From JAFGIN01 sp050301235 (GTDB lineage Bacteria; Fibrobacterota; Chitinivibrionia; Chitinivibrionales; Chitinispirillaceae): DNA of 64,000 nt. Numbering within the stretch: position 1 is the first letter of the stretch; the number at the start of each line of letters is the position of its first letter. Below the pieces are notes generated by a model. That model did not search any database, was not told the origin of the DNA, and saw only the letters and a list, made by a program, of their open reading frames with translations. The stretch spans positions 1-64,000 of the forward strand of contig JBNKZD010000054.1 in assembly GCA_050301235.1 (NCBI GenBank), written 5' to 3'. This document shows, one piece after another, positions 9,124-17,435 of this stretch. The position numbers and the translations under genes were made by a program.

Positions 9124-10190
9124 GCTGCATTCCTGCTTTTTAATTTGAAAACATATGCTAAAATTTCTGCAACTGCAGTAAAAAATTCCACAGGAATTGG
9201 CGAACCTTCCACAACTTTGTCGTACATAGCCCGTGCAAGAGGCTTATCTTCAACAACTGGAATCCCATGTTCTTTTGCGGTCTGTTTTATTTTTGCAGCA
9301 ATAAGTCTTTTTCCTTTTGCGACTACAATCGGAGTATCACTTTCAAGTGGCTCGTATCTGATTGCTATAGCTAAGTGAGTCGGGTTTGTCACAACTACGG
9401 TTGCCTTTGGCACCTGTTCCATCATTCGCCGTCTTGCCATTTCACGTTGAAGAGAGCGTATGCGGGATTTCACCATAGGATCTCCATCCATCTGTTTACG
9501 TTCTTCTTTTACCTCCTGTTTAGTCATTTTCATCTGTCTCTCATGCTCAAATCTTTGCCAGACATAATCAAATATTGCAATAATTATCAAAACCAGAGAT
9601 ATTCTTATTATTATATCAAAAGATGTTTGTAAAATAAAGCTCCAAATAATCACTATCGATGCATCGGCGAGCAACACCATTTGATTAAATGCGCTTTTAA
9701 TTGTGGTCCAGGCAACAATAGAAATGATAGTCAGTTTTAAAAGATTTTTTATCAATTCAACAACAGATCGCATTGAAAACAAACGTTGAAATCCACTTAA
9801 CGGGTTTATTTTTTGGAAATTTGGTATCACAGGTTTTAAGGTAAATAAAAATCCAAATTGAATAACGTTTGCAACGACGCCAATAAAAAGTATACTGCCA
9901 ATTATCGGCAGTGAACATTTAAAAAAGATCACAATAGCTCCTCTAATCAATAAAATCAGTTTATCCATACTTATCTGTTTTTCAAATGAAAAAGAGATGT
10001 ATCTTTCTATTAAAATCAATAAATTATTCTGCATCCAGGGTCCGGTCACTTTAAGCATACAGACAGCTGTCAGTAATACAAGTACAGAGTTGACTTCAGT
10101 ACTCTTTGCTACAGTCCCTTTCTCTCGTGCTTCCTGTCGTCTTTTATCAGACGGTGACTCGGTCTTTTCCTCTGAACTTTCTTCAGCCAA
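9120..10190 (-). CDS. flhB: FlhB, substrate-specificity switch of flagellar export
   Basis: A 356-residue protein. The charged N-terminus (EESSEEKTESPSDKRRQEAR) is typical, followed by four transmembrane segments and a cytosolic domain containing the self-cleaving NPTH motif at 269-272. Cleavage between N and P switches export from hook and rod proteins to filament proteins when FliK reports hook length. It lies 16 bases after fliR and overlaps the next gene (the Ig-like protein) by 4 bases. All key residues are present and the length is normal. Confidence 0.96.
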   Translation of the reverse strand: MAEESSEEKTESPSDKRRQEAREKGTVAKSTEVNSVLVLLTAVCMLKVTGPWMQNNLLILIERYISFSFEKQISMDKLILLIRGAIVIFFKCSLPIIGSILFIGVVANVIQFGFLFTLKPVIPNFQKINPLSGFQRLFSMRSVVELIKNLLKLTIISIVAWTTIKSAFNQMVLLADASIVIIWSFILQTSFDIIIRISLVLIIIAIFDYVWQRFEHERQMKMTKQEVKEERKQMDGDPMVKSRIRSLQREMARRRMMEQVPKATVVVTNPTHLAIAIRYEPLESDTPIVVAKGKRLIAAKIKQTAKEHGIPVVEDKPLARAMYDKVVEGSPIPVEFFTAVAEILAYVFKLKSRNAA

Positions 10191-10206
10191 AATTGGTCCT
10201 CCGTCT

Positions 10207-10992
10207 TCAAGCCATCAATCTGATCAATTTATTAATATCTATCATCAATAGTTCAAAAGTTTGTTTGAATAGAGTTGATAACATTGGTAAAACAAGAATT
10301 GCTGTAAGTAATCCGGTAACTATTTTAAGCGGCATTCCGACAAAAAATATATTTATTTGTGGTACTGTTCGAGCGACAACACCAAGAGCCACCTCGGTAA
10401 TGATTAATGTTACAAATATCGGTGCTGCGAACTTAATTGCGCACGTAAATATTCCGCCGAAAATTGAAATGAAACTGGCAACAATTCCGGCATGTTCAAA
10501 TTTTAATCCAGTCAGAGGAATAATTTCGAAACTTTGTTTAATTGCGAGAATAAAAAAGTAGTGTCCATTAAACAGAAGGAATAGAAGTGTAAAAATAATG
10601 ACCTGAAACTGACCAAATACAGTCACAGGTTCTTCATTAAATGGATCTACAAGTTCAACAAATCCAAATCCGATTTCACTGTCTATTAACCATCCCCCAA
10701 ATTGAATCGCTGTGAAGAGCATAGATGATACAAAACCTATAAACAAGCCGAAAGCTACCTCTTTCAATACCGAAAGAATAAACCCTGTAAAAACCGGTGA
10801 TTGCTGAATAATAGTATCTTTAAAAGGGTAGATCTGAAAAATAATGAGCGATAGAATCAACCAGAAAGCAACTTTTCCCTGAACAGGAATTGATTGAGAA
10901 CCAAAGACCGGCATGAGCGCCATTATAGTACTGATTCTTACGAAAACAAGAAGAAACGTTTCTATCTCATGTACTCCAAAAGGTGTGTTCAT
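10207..10992 (-). CDS. fliR: FliR, flagellar export gate membrane protein
   Basis: A 261-residue polytopic membrane protein of the FliR/SctT family, with about six hydrophobic helices and the typical phrases 'FLLVFVRISTIMALMPVFG' near the start and 'EVALGVVARTVPQINIF' further on. The start is set at the ATG at 10992. It overlaps the fliQ stop as ATGA and leaves a normal FliR N-terminus. The open frame continues upstream to 11220, but that part is antiparallel-free overlap with fliQ in another frame and looks non-native. FliR, FliP and FliQ form the helical export gate at the centre of the basal body. Confidence 0.94.
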   Translation of the reverse strand: MNTPFGVHEIETFLLVFVRISTIMALMPVFGSQSIPVQGKVAFWLILSLIIFQIYPFKDTIIQQSPVFTGFILSVLKEVAFGLFIGFVSSMLFTAIQFGGWLIDSEIGFGFVELVDPFNEEPVTVFGQFQVIIFTLLFLLFNGHYFFILAIKQSFEIIPLTGLKFEHAGIVASFISIFGGIFTCAIKFAAPIFVTLIITEVALGVVARTVPQINIFFVGMPLKIVTGLLTAILVLPMLSTLFKQTFELLMIDINKLIRLMA

Positions 10993-11261
10993 TGATGGCC
11001 AATCTTTCCAATCAGTTCGAATAATGATATTGTGTATTCCACAATCTTTAACAACATCCACGGCATCAATACAATAAAAACAAATACCATTGATAATATT
11101 TTTGGAATGAATGTCAATGTCATTTCGTGAATCTGTGTAACCGCCTGAAAAATACCAACTACTAACCCGACTATTAATCCGACGATCATTACAGGACCTG
11201 ATACAAGCAATGTTATCCACAAAGCTTGTCTTCCAATATCAATTACCATTGATGGTTCCAT
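10989..11261 (-). CDS. fliQ: FliQ, flagellar export gate membrane protein
   Basis: A 90-residue protein of normal FliQ length with two long hydrophobic helices (about 15-38 and 50-74). The signature segment 'GLVVGIFQAVTQIHEMTLTF' between and within the helices is the family hallmark. Four FliQ copies pack around FliP and FliR in the export gate. It lies 25 bases after fliP and overlaps fliR by 4 bases (ATGA). Confidence 0.95.
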   Translation of the reverse strand: MEPSMVIDIGRQALWITLLVSGPVMIVGLIVGLVVGIFQAVTQIHEMTLTFIPKILSMVFVFIVLMPWMLLKIVEYTISLFELIGKIGHQ

Positions 11262-11286
11262 AATTATATTCTCGATCAGAAATTTT

Positions 11287-12084
11287 TTAATTAAATGAAA
11301 TAAGTAATTGTTTAACTATTAAATGCCACCCATCAACAAGTACAAACAGGATAATTTTAAAAGGCATCGATATCATGACAGGAGGTAACATCATCATCCC
11401 CATTGATAATAATATGCTGGCGACTACCATATCTATCACCAGAAAAGGGATGTACAGAATAAATCCAATAATGAAACCGGTTTTTAATTCTCCGGTAATA
11501 AAGGCGGGAATTATTACTTCCAGTGGAAGGTCATCTACATTACGAGGGGTTTTCGCTTTTGAGATCCTTACAAATAACGCAACATCCTTTTCACTGACTT
11601 GCCGCAACATGAAGTTTCTTACCGGTTTTATCGCAATATCTACAGCTTCCTTAAATTGTATTTTTTCTGATAACAGGGGCTGAATTGCATTTGTATTGAT
11701 TTCATTGTATACAGGCATCATAATGAAGAATGTTAAAAATAGTGCCAGCCCAGCCATAATCTGATCTGGTGGCATTGTCTGGGTTCCTAATGCTCTTCTT
11801 AAAAATGAAAGTACAATTATAATTCTTACAAAAGAGGTCATCATGATCAATATTGAAGGCGCAATTGCAAGAATCGTAATCAAAAACATTATTTGGAGTG
11901 CAACTGATACATCACCGGGCTTTTCTGCATTAGCAACTGATAATGATACTTTTGGTAGGATTTGAGCAAACGTATCTGAGCATTGAAAAAACAGTAATAA
12001 AATACATGCTGTCATTATTCTGTAATTGAACAGACTTTTATTTCCAGCACTTATTACATTTAAAATTTTTTTACTAAAGTTCAT
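11287..12084 (-). CDS. fliP: FliP, flagellar export gate membrane protein
   Basis: A 265-residue protein with a cleavable signal peptide (hydrophobic segment ending near TFA), as FliP uniquely has. The family core follows: 'MTSFVRIIIVLSFLRRALGT', 'PPDQIMAGLALFLTFFIMMP' and 'ILLSMGMMMLPPVMISMPFK'. FliP forms the five-subunit core of the export channel and needs FliO, encoded just upstream, for stable assembly. All regions are present. It lies 46 bases after fliO and 25 before fliQ. Confidence 0.96.
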   Translation of the reverse strand: MNFSKKILNVISAGNKSLFNYRIMTACILLLFFQCSDTFAQILPKVSLSVANAEKPGDVSVALQIMFLITILAIAPSILIMMTSFVRIIIVLSFLRRALGTQTMPPDQIMAGLALFLTFFIMMPVYNEINTNAIQPLLSEKIQFKEAVDIAIKPVRNFMLRQVSEKDVALFVRISKAKTPRNVDDLPLEVIIPAFITGELKTGFIIGFILYIPFLVIDMVVASILLSMGMMMLPPVMISMPFKIILFVLVDGWHLIVKQLLISFN

Positions 12085-12130
12085 TAATTAGCCTGCCGAT
12101 ATCGATAAAGAGGAGGTAGATTAAAAAAGT

Positions 12131-12700
12131 TCAGGAATTTTTTTTAAATTTCCCCATAAAAGAATTTAACGCATCTTTAAACTGAATAATTGCATTCCCA
12201 TCCTTAGATGCTGAAATCAACTCGATAGCTTTTTGCCCTTCAATTTTCTCGATAAGAAGCATTGACTGTGGACTTTGCCCGATAACATATACAGCATCTG
12301 CTATTCTGACCATTGAAATATTTCTGTTTTGTGAAAGAGGAAGAATTTCCAGAAGATCCATCGATCCGGCTCTGTTATTTCTTACTGTCCCAGGTAAACC
12401 TATTTTTTTAAAAACCCAGGCGATGACCACAATTAAGATTACGACAATTGTTAAATAAAAAAATATCCTCATTAAAATTGACACAATATTTCCATGTTCA
12501 TCCTGTTTATTTTCAACAGTGCTGTTTTCATTAACAACATCAGTATTCAGTTCACTTTGCAATACTTCCATATCAAAACCACTGTTTTTGTTTTTCAGTG
12601 CGAACGTAGTATCAGCAGCATGTACAGATAAAATGATTAGACAAAGGTAAATAATCGAAACAGTTACAGACTTAGAAATACTTGTTAATTTTTTTCTCAC
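12131..12700 (-). CDS. fliO: FliO, assembly factor for the FliP ring
   Basis: A 189-residue protein with an N-terminal signal or anchor segment (about 8-27), a variable periplasmic stretch, one transmembrane helix (about 75-103, 'RIFFYLTIVVILIVVIAWVF') and a cytosolic domain with the FliO phrases 'LEILPLSQNRNISMVRIADA' and 'YVIGQSPQSMLLIEKI'. FliO is poorly conserved, so the call combines these motifs with position between fliN and fliP. It is longer at the N-terminus than enterobacterial FliO, as in many non-proteobacteria. Confidence 0.88.
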   Translation of the reverse strand: MRKKLTSISKSVTVSIIYLCLIILSVHAADTTFALKNKNSGFDMEVLQSELNTDVVNENSTVENKQDEHGNIVSILMRIFFYLTIVVILIVVIAWVFKKIGLPGTVRNNRAGSMDLLEILPLSQNRNISMVRIADAVYVIGQSPQSMLLIEKIEGQKAIELISASKDGNAIIQFKDALNSFMGKFKKNS

Positions 12701-12742
12701 TTTTGATTCATCCGATAGTAAAACAATTTTAAAATATTTTCG

Positions 12743-13798
12743 TTAACGTAAACTTTTAATACGTTCCTCAGGTGAAACCAGAGAAACTATTCGAATTCCA
12801 AAATTTTCATCAATTACAACGACTTCACCTCTTGCAACAATTTTATTATTTACAAGAAGATCAACCGGCTCACCTGCAAGTCGATCGAGTTCAACGACTG
12901 ATCCTGGTGCCAGCTCCAGAATCCTTTTAATTGACAATATCGATCTGCCAAGCTCTATGCTTACATCCAGTTCGATATCCAGAAGCATTCCGATATTTTC
13001 CTGTGGTGCATTTATCGGTTGCCCGGCTAGATTCGTTTCGGTAAAACGTGATTCCGAAGAATCAAATGATGTCACCCGTGAGAGGTCATCCAGTTCAGAC
13101 ATGTTCAGACCAACATTGCTGGATCCTCCCCCCATGGAACTTGAATTTTTTCCGACAGATTCAACGATCTGATCTGCCAGGGATGCGGGTACCAGTATGG
13201 AGATCCACGAATCATTAAATCCTTCGATTGTTAGCTCAGTAAGCAGCATATCGAGTGAACCGGCATCAAGCGGAGGATTGTCAAGATCGAACTCGTTTAC
13301 TGTAATATTTCCAGCTGATAATTGGATACCACGATCGCTCCCCATAACATTGGTAAATGCCCCCATAACCTGATTGAATAATTCACCGATAGCATCTTTA
13401 TGATCCTCACTATACTCGGCAGATCCATCCCCCATCATCATCAGGTCCGAAAGAACAGCGACATCATTCTTTTTTATCAAAACATAAAATTCACCTTCAA
13501 ATCCAGCCTTAAAGGATAAAGCGAGAGAAACAACAACCGATTGGATTTTTTCCTGAATTGCTTGATAAGAAGCTGATTCGGCTTCGCTTGCCGAAAATTT
13601 TGTAGACTTATTTAACACTGTTGAAATAACCGTTGAAGCCTGAGTACAAAATATTTCGAAAATATCATTCAGAATCGGAAGTTTATCCTGTTTGGATTCA
13701 CTTCCAGAACCGAAATCCAATACCCCTGAACTGTCAGTGCCCAGCCCTTCTGAGTTCAACAACGCATCAATTTGTTCCTGAGAAAGAATATCACTCAT
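12743..13798 (-). CDS. fliY: FliN/FliY-type flagellar switch protein with CheC-like phosphatase region
   Basis: A 351-residue switch protein, far longer than ordinary FliN. It starts MSDILSQEQIDALL, the short CheY-P-binding helix also found at the start of FliM. A CheC-like region follows (about 40-215), with the phosphatase-type signature D135-x3-E139-x2-N142 in DAIGELFN. The C-terminal SpoA/FliN domain (about 270-345) contains 'LDVSIELGRSILSIKRILEL' and 'VARGEVVVIDENFGIRIV'. FliY both builds the C-ring and dephosphorylates CheY-P at the motor. The ATG at 13798 is chosen over one at 13822 because AAGGAGGT precedes it by 11 bases. It overlaps the end of fliM by 8 bases. Confidence 0.92.
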   Translation of the reverse strand: MSDILSQEQIDALLNSEGLGTDSSGVLDFGSGSESKQDKLPILNDIFEIFCTQASTVISTVLNKSTKFSASEAESASYQAIQEKIQSVVVSLALSFKAGFEGEFYVLIKKNDVAVLSDLMMMGDGSAEYSEDHKDAIGELFNQVMGAFTNVMGSDRGIQLSAGNITVNEFDLDNPPLDAGSLDMLLTELTIEGFNDSWISILVPASLADQIVESVGKNSSSMGGGSSNVGLNMSELDDLSRVTSFDSSESRFTETNLAGQPINAPQENIGMLLDIELDVSIELGRSILSIKRILELAPGSVVELDRLAGEPVDLLVNNKIVARGEVVVIDENFGIRIVSLVSPEERIKSLR

Positions 13799-14843
13799 CG
13801 CAACCCGGGACCTCCTTCTCAATTATCTTTGTAATGCGGACAGCTTTTTTCCGTCCAATAATACCTGATCGTGCAGCCATTTTTGTTTTTCCTTCAATCT
13901 GAATCAACAAGTCACTGTCATATGGTTTATCAAGACAGAGAACGTCACCCCGTTGCAGCTGCAGAAGATCATTAATTGTCAACGTTGTATTTCCTATGAC
14001 ACTTGCAACAGTCAGATCGATTTGTTGTATTTCATCCTCTAGAACAGATCGGGTTTCCTGCGTTGAAGTACTTTGTGAAGACATCCAGGATTCACCGGAG
14101 AGGTTATTTATAACACTTTCGAGCAACATGTATGGAAAGCAGATACTCATCAAACCCGATGCATTCTGCATTCGTACTTCCAGAGATATCAGAATTACCG
14201 TTTCACCGGGCGGTGCAATCTGTACAAACTGTGGATTTGTTTCATACGCCTCAATCTTTGGACTGAAAACACCTACATGTTCCCATACATCTTTTAAATC
14301 GCTTAAACTTCTTTCTACAATTCGATGTATTACATTCTGTTCGATAAGTGTGAGTTCTCTGTTTTGTTCAGATGGCCTGCCCTGCCCTCCGAATAGTCGA
14401 TCAATAATAAAAAATACCAGTGAAGGATTAATTTCAAGTATAGCATTCCCTTCAAGGGGTTCCATCTTGAAAACATAGATACAGCTGGGATTTGAAATTG
14501 ACATGACAAATTCGGAATATGTTAATTGGTCAACACTGACCAGTTCGATTTCAACAAAAGTTCTTAAAAAATTTGTCAATGTAGTAGAAAACTGACGTGC
14601 ATACCCTTCATGAAGGTTTTGCAGCGTCCGCATCTGATCTTTCGAAACGCGGTCGGGTCTTCTGAAATCATAAAGAGAGAGTGACTTCTCCATTTCCATC
14701 GAATCACTTGCAGAAGCAGGTCCTCCAATAAAAGAGGAAGGCTGGGATTCAAAACTTGAAACCTCAGGTGGCGCTTCAGCTCCTCCGGCAGAAACTGCGG
14801 AAAGTAACGCATCTACTTCTTCCTGTGATAGAATATCACTCAC
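13791..14843 (-). CDS. fliM: FliM, flagellar motor switch protein
   Basis: A 350-residue protein of normal length. It begins with the CheY-P-binding motif MSDILSQEEVDALLSAV, continues with the CheC-like middle domain (about 60-240, including 'LFGGQGRPSEQNRELTLIEQ') and ends with a SpoA domain ('VASVIGNTTLTINDLLQLQR'). FliM is the C-ring component that receives CheY-P and sets rotation direction. It lies 22 bases after fliL and overlaps fliY, which begins with nearly the same 14 residues. Confidence 0.95.
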   Translation of the reverse strand: MSDILSQEEVDALLSAVSAGGAEAPPEVSSFESQPSSFIGGPASASDSMEMEKSLSLYDFRRPDRVSKDQMRTLQNLHEGYARQFSTTLTNFLRTFVEIELVSVDQLTYSEFVMSISNPSCIYVFKMEPLEGNAILEINPSLVFFIIDRLFGGQGRPSEQNRELTLIEQNVIHRIVERSLSDLKDVWEHVGVFSPKIEAYETNPQFVQIAPPGETVILISLEVRMQNASGLMSICFPYMLLESVINNLSGESWMSSQSTSTQETRSVLEDEIQQIDLTVASVIGNTTLTINDLLQLQRGDVLCLDKPYDSDLLIQIEGKTKMAARSGIIGRKKAVRITKIIEKEVPGCDE

Positions 14844-14865
14844 TAAAATTAACTCCTTGAATTGT

Positions 14866-15420
14866 TTACTGAATTATGAATGATATAAACATTACCTCCC
14901 GGATCTCTCCGATTTTTGATGGCAATGTGTTGTTAATCATTCTCAGCATATCTTTACCAATACGATCCTGTGCATCGGGCTCGGTTACTTCTACCAGTGT
15001 TAGTTTTGACAAATAAGTCATTAGAATACTTTTAAACTTTGGTTCTCTTCTTGTCAGCTCAGCTCCCAGCTCCGGGTACTTCTGGTCATCATATTCAAAA
15101 AGAACGGATGCTTTCAGGAAGCGCTCTCCATCAGTTCCGGCAATATTTACAATAGCCTCGATCGGTTTTTCGGTGGTCGCTCCCATTTGCGTGGATGTTT
15201 CCATAACCTGTTTCAATGAATCAGCACGCATTTTTTCCCGTTCTTTCTCAAGATCTTTTGGACGTGTTGCCTGTATTAACAAAAATGCGATAAGAGTATT
15301 CAGGATCAGAACACCTGCAATGATACCAAAAAACAGTATTTTGCTATTTTTACCTTCTGAGGGCTTCGCAGCTTTTGCTTCTCCCTCTTCTTTTTCAGTG
15401 TTTTCAGCACTGTTATTCAT
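14866..15420 (-). CDS. fliL: FliL, stator-associated basal body protein
   Basis: A 184-residue single-pass inner-membrane protein: cytosolic charged N-terminus, transmembrane helix about 27-50 and a periplasmic domain with the FliL C-terminal phrase 'LRMINNTLPSKIGEIREVMF', ending FISFIIQ. FliL forms rings around the MotAB stator and supports torque. It lies between motB and fliM, the usual order. The family is divergent in sequence, but topology, length, C-terminal motif and position all agree. Confidence 0.9.
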   Translation of the reverse strand: MNNSAENTEKEEGEAKAAKPSEGKNSKILFFGIIAGVLILNTLIAFLLIQATRPKDLEKEREKMRADSLKQVMETSTQMGATTEKPIEAIVNIAGTDGERFLKASVLFEYDDQKYPELGAELTRREPKFKSILMTYLSKLTLVEVTEPDAQDRIGKDMLRMINNTLPSKIGEIREVMFISFIIQ

Positions 15421-15448
15421 AATTTCATCCTCTCAACAATGTTCTTTG

Positions 15449-16174
15449 TCATTCACTCGAAGGCATTTGCATGTAGTCAACGTATATTTCGATTCGCCTG
15501 TTAATTTTTCTGTTTTCCTTAGAGGTATTAGGAAGTAATGGCCGGTATTCCCCATAACCTACAGCGCTTAACGTGGAAGGGTCGATTCCTCCATTCTCAG
15601 CAAAAAACTTTACAACGTTTAAAGCTCTCGCTGCGCTCAACTCCCAGTTTGAAGGATATTTTGATGTATGGATAGGTGTATCATCAGTATGACCTTCAAC
15701 CCTTATTTTTGTACCTGGGGTACGATTGATAATTTTTGAAATTTCAATAAGAGTCGCAACAAGTTCAGGTTTGACATCAGCATCCCCCTGGTCGAAACCA
15801 ACAGGATCTGCAACTTTAATTGCAATCCCGTTTTCAGTCACCTTTACTTTAATAGCATCATCCAGATTTTCCTCTTTTACAACCTTTTTAATTTTCATTG
15901 CAGCATCGATTGCCATATGTTTGTTCTGTTGATTCCCACCTAATCGTGGTATAAGAATATCCTGTGTTATAACTACTGATGGATAAGATTCAAGAACGCC
16001 ACTGAATGCATTCATGAAGGATGATGAAGCAACATTAAACTTTGCCGGATCTATTGTTGACATAGCTAATAACATGACAAAAAAGCATAAGAGCAATGTG
16101 CACATATCTCCCCAGGTGAGCATGTATGCAGGAGCACCTTTCGGGCATTCATGTGATTTCTCTCTACCAGCCAT
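15449..16174 (-). CDS. motB: MotB, stator protein with OmpA-like peptidoglycan-binding domain
   Basis: A 241-residue protein. One transmembrane helix (about 17-42) contains the essential proton-carrying aspartate, D23 in 'YMLTWGDMCTLLLCFFVMLL'. A plug and linker follow, then an OmpA-type domain (about 110-235) with the binding signature 'RVEGHTDDTPIHTSKYPSNW' and 'ELSAARALNVVKFF'. It anchors the stator to the cell wall and, with MotA, conducts ions. No substitution typical of sodium-driven PomB is obvious, so the coupling ion is not decided here. It lies 7 bases after motA. Confidence 0.94.
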   Translation of the reverse strand: MAGREKSHECPKGAPAYMLTWGDMCTLLLCFFVMLLAMSTIDPAKFNVASSSFMNAFSGVLESYPSVVITQDILIPRLGGNQQNKHMAIDAAMKIKKVVKEENLDDAIKVKVTENGIAIKVADPVGFDQGDADVKPELVATLIEISKIINRTPGTKIRVEGHTDDTPIHTSKYPSNWELSAARALNVVKFFAENGGIDPSTLSAVGYGEYRPLLPNTSKENRKINRRIEIYVDYMQMPSSE

Positions 16175-16181
16175 AAGCTCC

Positions 16182-16961
16182 TCACTTCCCAGTCTGCCGT
16201 TCTTTCATTGCTGAAACTCTCAATCTTGGTTCTAAAAACGCAGTCAATTTTTGCTCAACAATTCTGGGGTTATCACCCGATTGCAAAGACATTATTCCTT
16301 CAAGCATCAATTCTTTTATCAGTATTTCCTTTCGGGAAAATGTTTTTAATTTTTCTACCATCGGAAGACAAAAAACATTTGCCAACACTGAACCATAAAA
16401 GGTTGTTATAAGCGCAACAGCCATATTTGGTCCGATAGATGAAACATCACTCATATTTCCAAGCATGAGTACCAATCCAACCAGGGTACCAATCATTCCA
16501 AATGATGGCCCCATAGAACCCAGAAAGTCGATGACTTTTGCACCTTCTTCATGACGTATTTCTGTAAATGAAATTTCGGTAGAAAGAATATCTTTAATAA
16601 GATCCGGTTCTGTTCCATCAACTGCCAGTTGAATCCCTTTTTTAAGAAATTCATCCTTAATTTCAGCAGCCCTGGCTTCAAGTGCAAGAATACCTTCCCT
16701 CCGCGCTTGCTCTGCGAAGTCAACCAATTGCCGAATTGTCTCAACAGGAGTAACATTTTTTGCAATAAAAGCATTTTTTATGACATTGACAGAATTTAAT
16801 ATTCTTGACAATGGAAAGGCAGCTATCGTACCTGCAATAGCGCCCCCAATGGTGATATAAACCGATGGCAAGTCTATAAATGCGGCAATATTTTGAGGTT
16901 TAATTCCAAAAAGAATTAATATTAAAGCACTACCCAGTCCCACAATGATTGCTATATCCAT
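16182..16961 (-). CDS. motA: MotA, stator ion-channel protein
   Basis: A 259-residue protein with four transmembrane helices: two near the N-terminus (about 4-22 and 32-52) and two after the cytosolic domain (about 148-170 and 180-203). The C-terminal pair contains the family phrase 'GSMGPSFGMIGTLVGLVLML' followed by 'AVALITTFYGSVLANVFCLP'. The cytosolic loop carries charged residues that press on FliG. Five MotA surround two MotB. It lies 42 bases after flbD and 7 before motB. Confidence 0.95.
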   Translation of the reverse strand: MDIAIIVGLGSALILILFGIKPQNIAAFIDLPSVYITIGGAIAGTIAAFPLSRILNSVNVIKNAFIAKNVTPVETIRQLVDFAEQARREGILALEARAAEIKDEFLKKGIQLAVDGTEPDLIKDILSTEISFTEIRHEEGAKVIDFLGSMGPSFGMIGTLVGLVLMLGNMSDVSSIGPNMAVALITTFYGSVLANVFCLPMVEKLKTFSRKEILIKELMLEGIMSLQSGDNPRIVEQKLTAFLEPRLRVSAMKERQTGK

Positions 16962-17003
16962 ATTCTACGGACCCTGCCAAAATTCAAAAAATCAGTTATT
17001 ATT

Positions 17004-17237
17004 TCAACCCTTCTCTTCAGGAAGATCCGAGGCTGATTTTTGCATAACCTGAACGTATTGATGACATAACTGTTTATATTTTATAGTTTTGCGCACTATA
17101 TCTTCAAGGCTGTTCTTCACCATGAGCTTCTTACCTGTTGTGAGCGCAACAATTGTATCTGGTGTCGATTCGATAGTTTCTATTAAATCGGCATTTAGAA
17201 TAAATTCCTGCCCATTGAGTCTTTTTAATGCGATCAT
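17004..17237 (-). CDS. flbD: FlbD family flagellar protein
   Basis: A 77-residue protein of the FlbD/SwrD family: MIALKRLNGQEFILNADLIE, then TTGKKLMVKNSLEDIVRKTI. These small cytosolic proteins sit between flgE and motA in Firmicutes, spirochaetes and related operons, and in Bacillus (SwrD) they raise motor power. This is unrelated to the Caulobacter sigma-54 regulator also called FlbD. It is followed after 42 bases by motA. The 198-base gap before it holds a GC-rich hairpin. Confidence 0.88.
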   Translation of the reverse strand: MIALKRLNGQEFILNADLIETIESTPDTIVALTTGKKLMVKNSLEDIVRKTIKYKQLCHQYVQVMQKSASDLPEEKG

Positions 17238-17280
17238 TTAAGAATTCCTTCTAAATTCACATTTTAACCATTCGATCTGC

Positions 17281-17324
17281 CCTGGCGATTGAGACGCCCG
17301 GCCGGACGCCTCTACCGCCTGGCG
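17281..17324. repeat. GC-rich hairpin flanked by CCTGGCG direct repeats, between flgE and flbD
   Basis: The central 22 bases (17291-17312) form an imperfect palindrome, GAGACGCCCGG against CCGGACGCCTC. In the minus-strand transcript the two mismatches become G-U pairs, so all 11 positions can pair. CCTGGCG occurs at 17281-17287 and again at 17318-17324. The segment is much richer in GC than its surroundings and lies inside the flagellar operon. There is no U-run, so a simple terminator is unlikely. It could be a dispersed palindromic repeat, or an RNA structure affecting expression between the hook gene and the stator genes. Confidence 0.55.
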
Positions 17325-17435
17325 TTTTTACAGGGTGATTGTCCCTGCTACCGCAGCAGATCTGACATTAAACACCTCAATGGTACAATTCATTGATATT
17401 TAATGCAAGTGCGAAGATTCACCCCGCACTTTTTA

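Noticed and set aside
10993..11220. N-terminal extension of fliR by 76 residues
   Set aside because: It overlaps fliQ in another frame and does not resemble FliR; the ATGA overlap at 10989-10992 gives a normal start.
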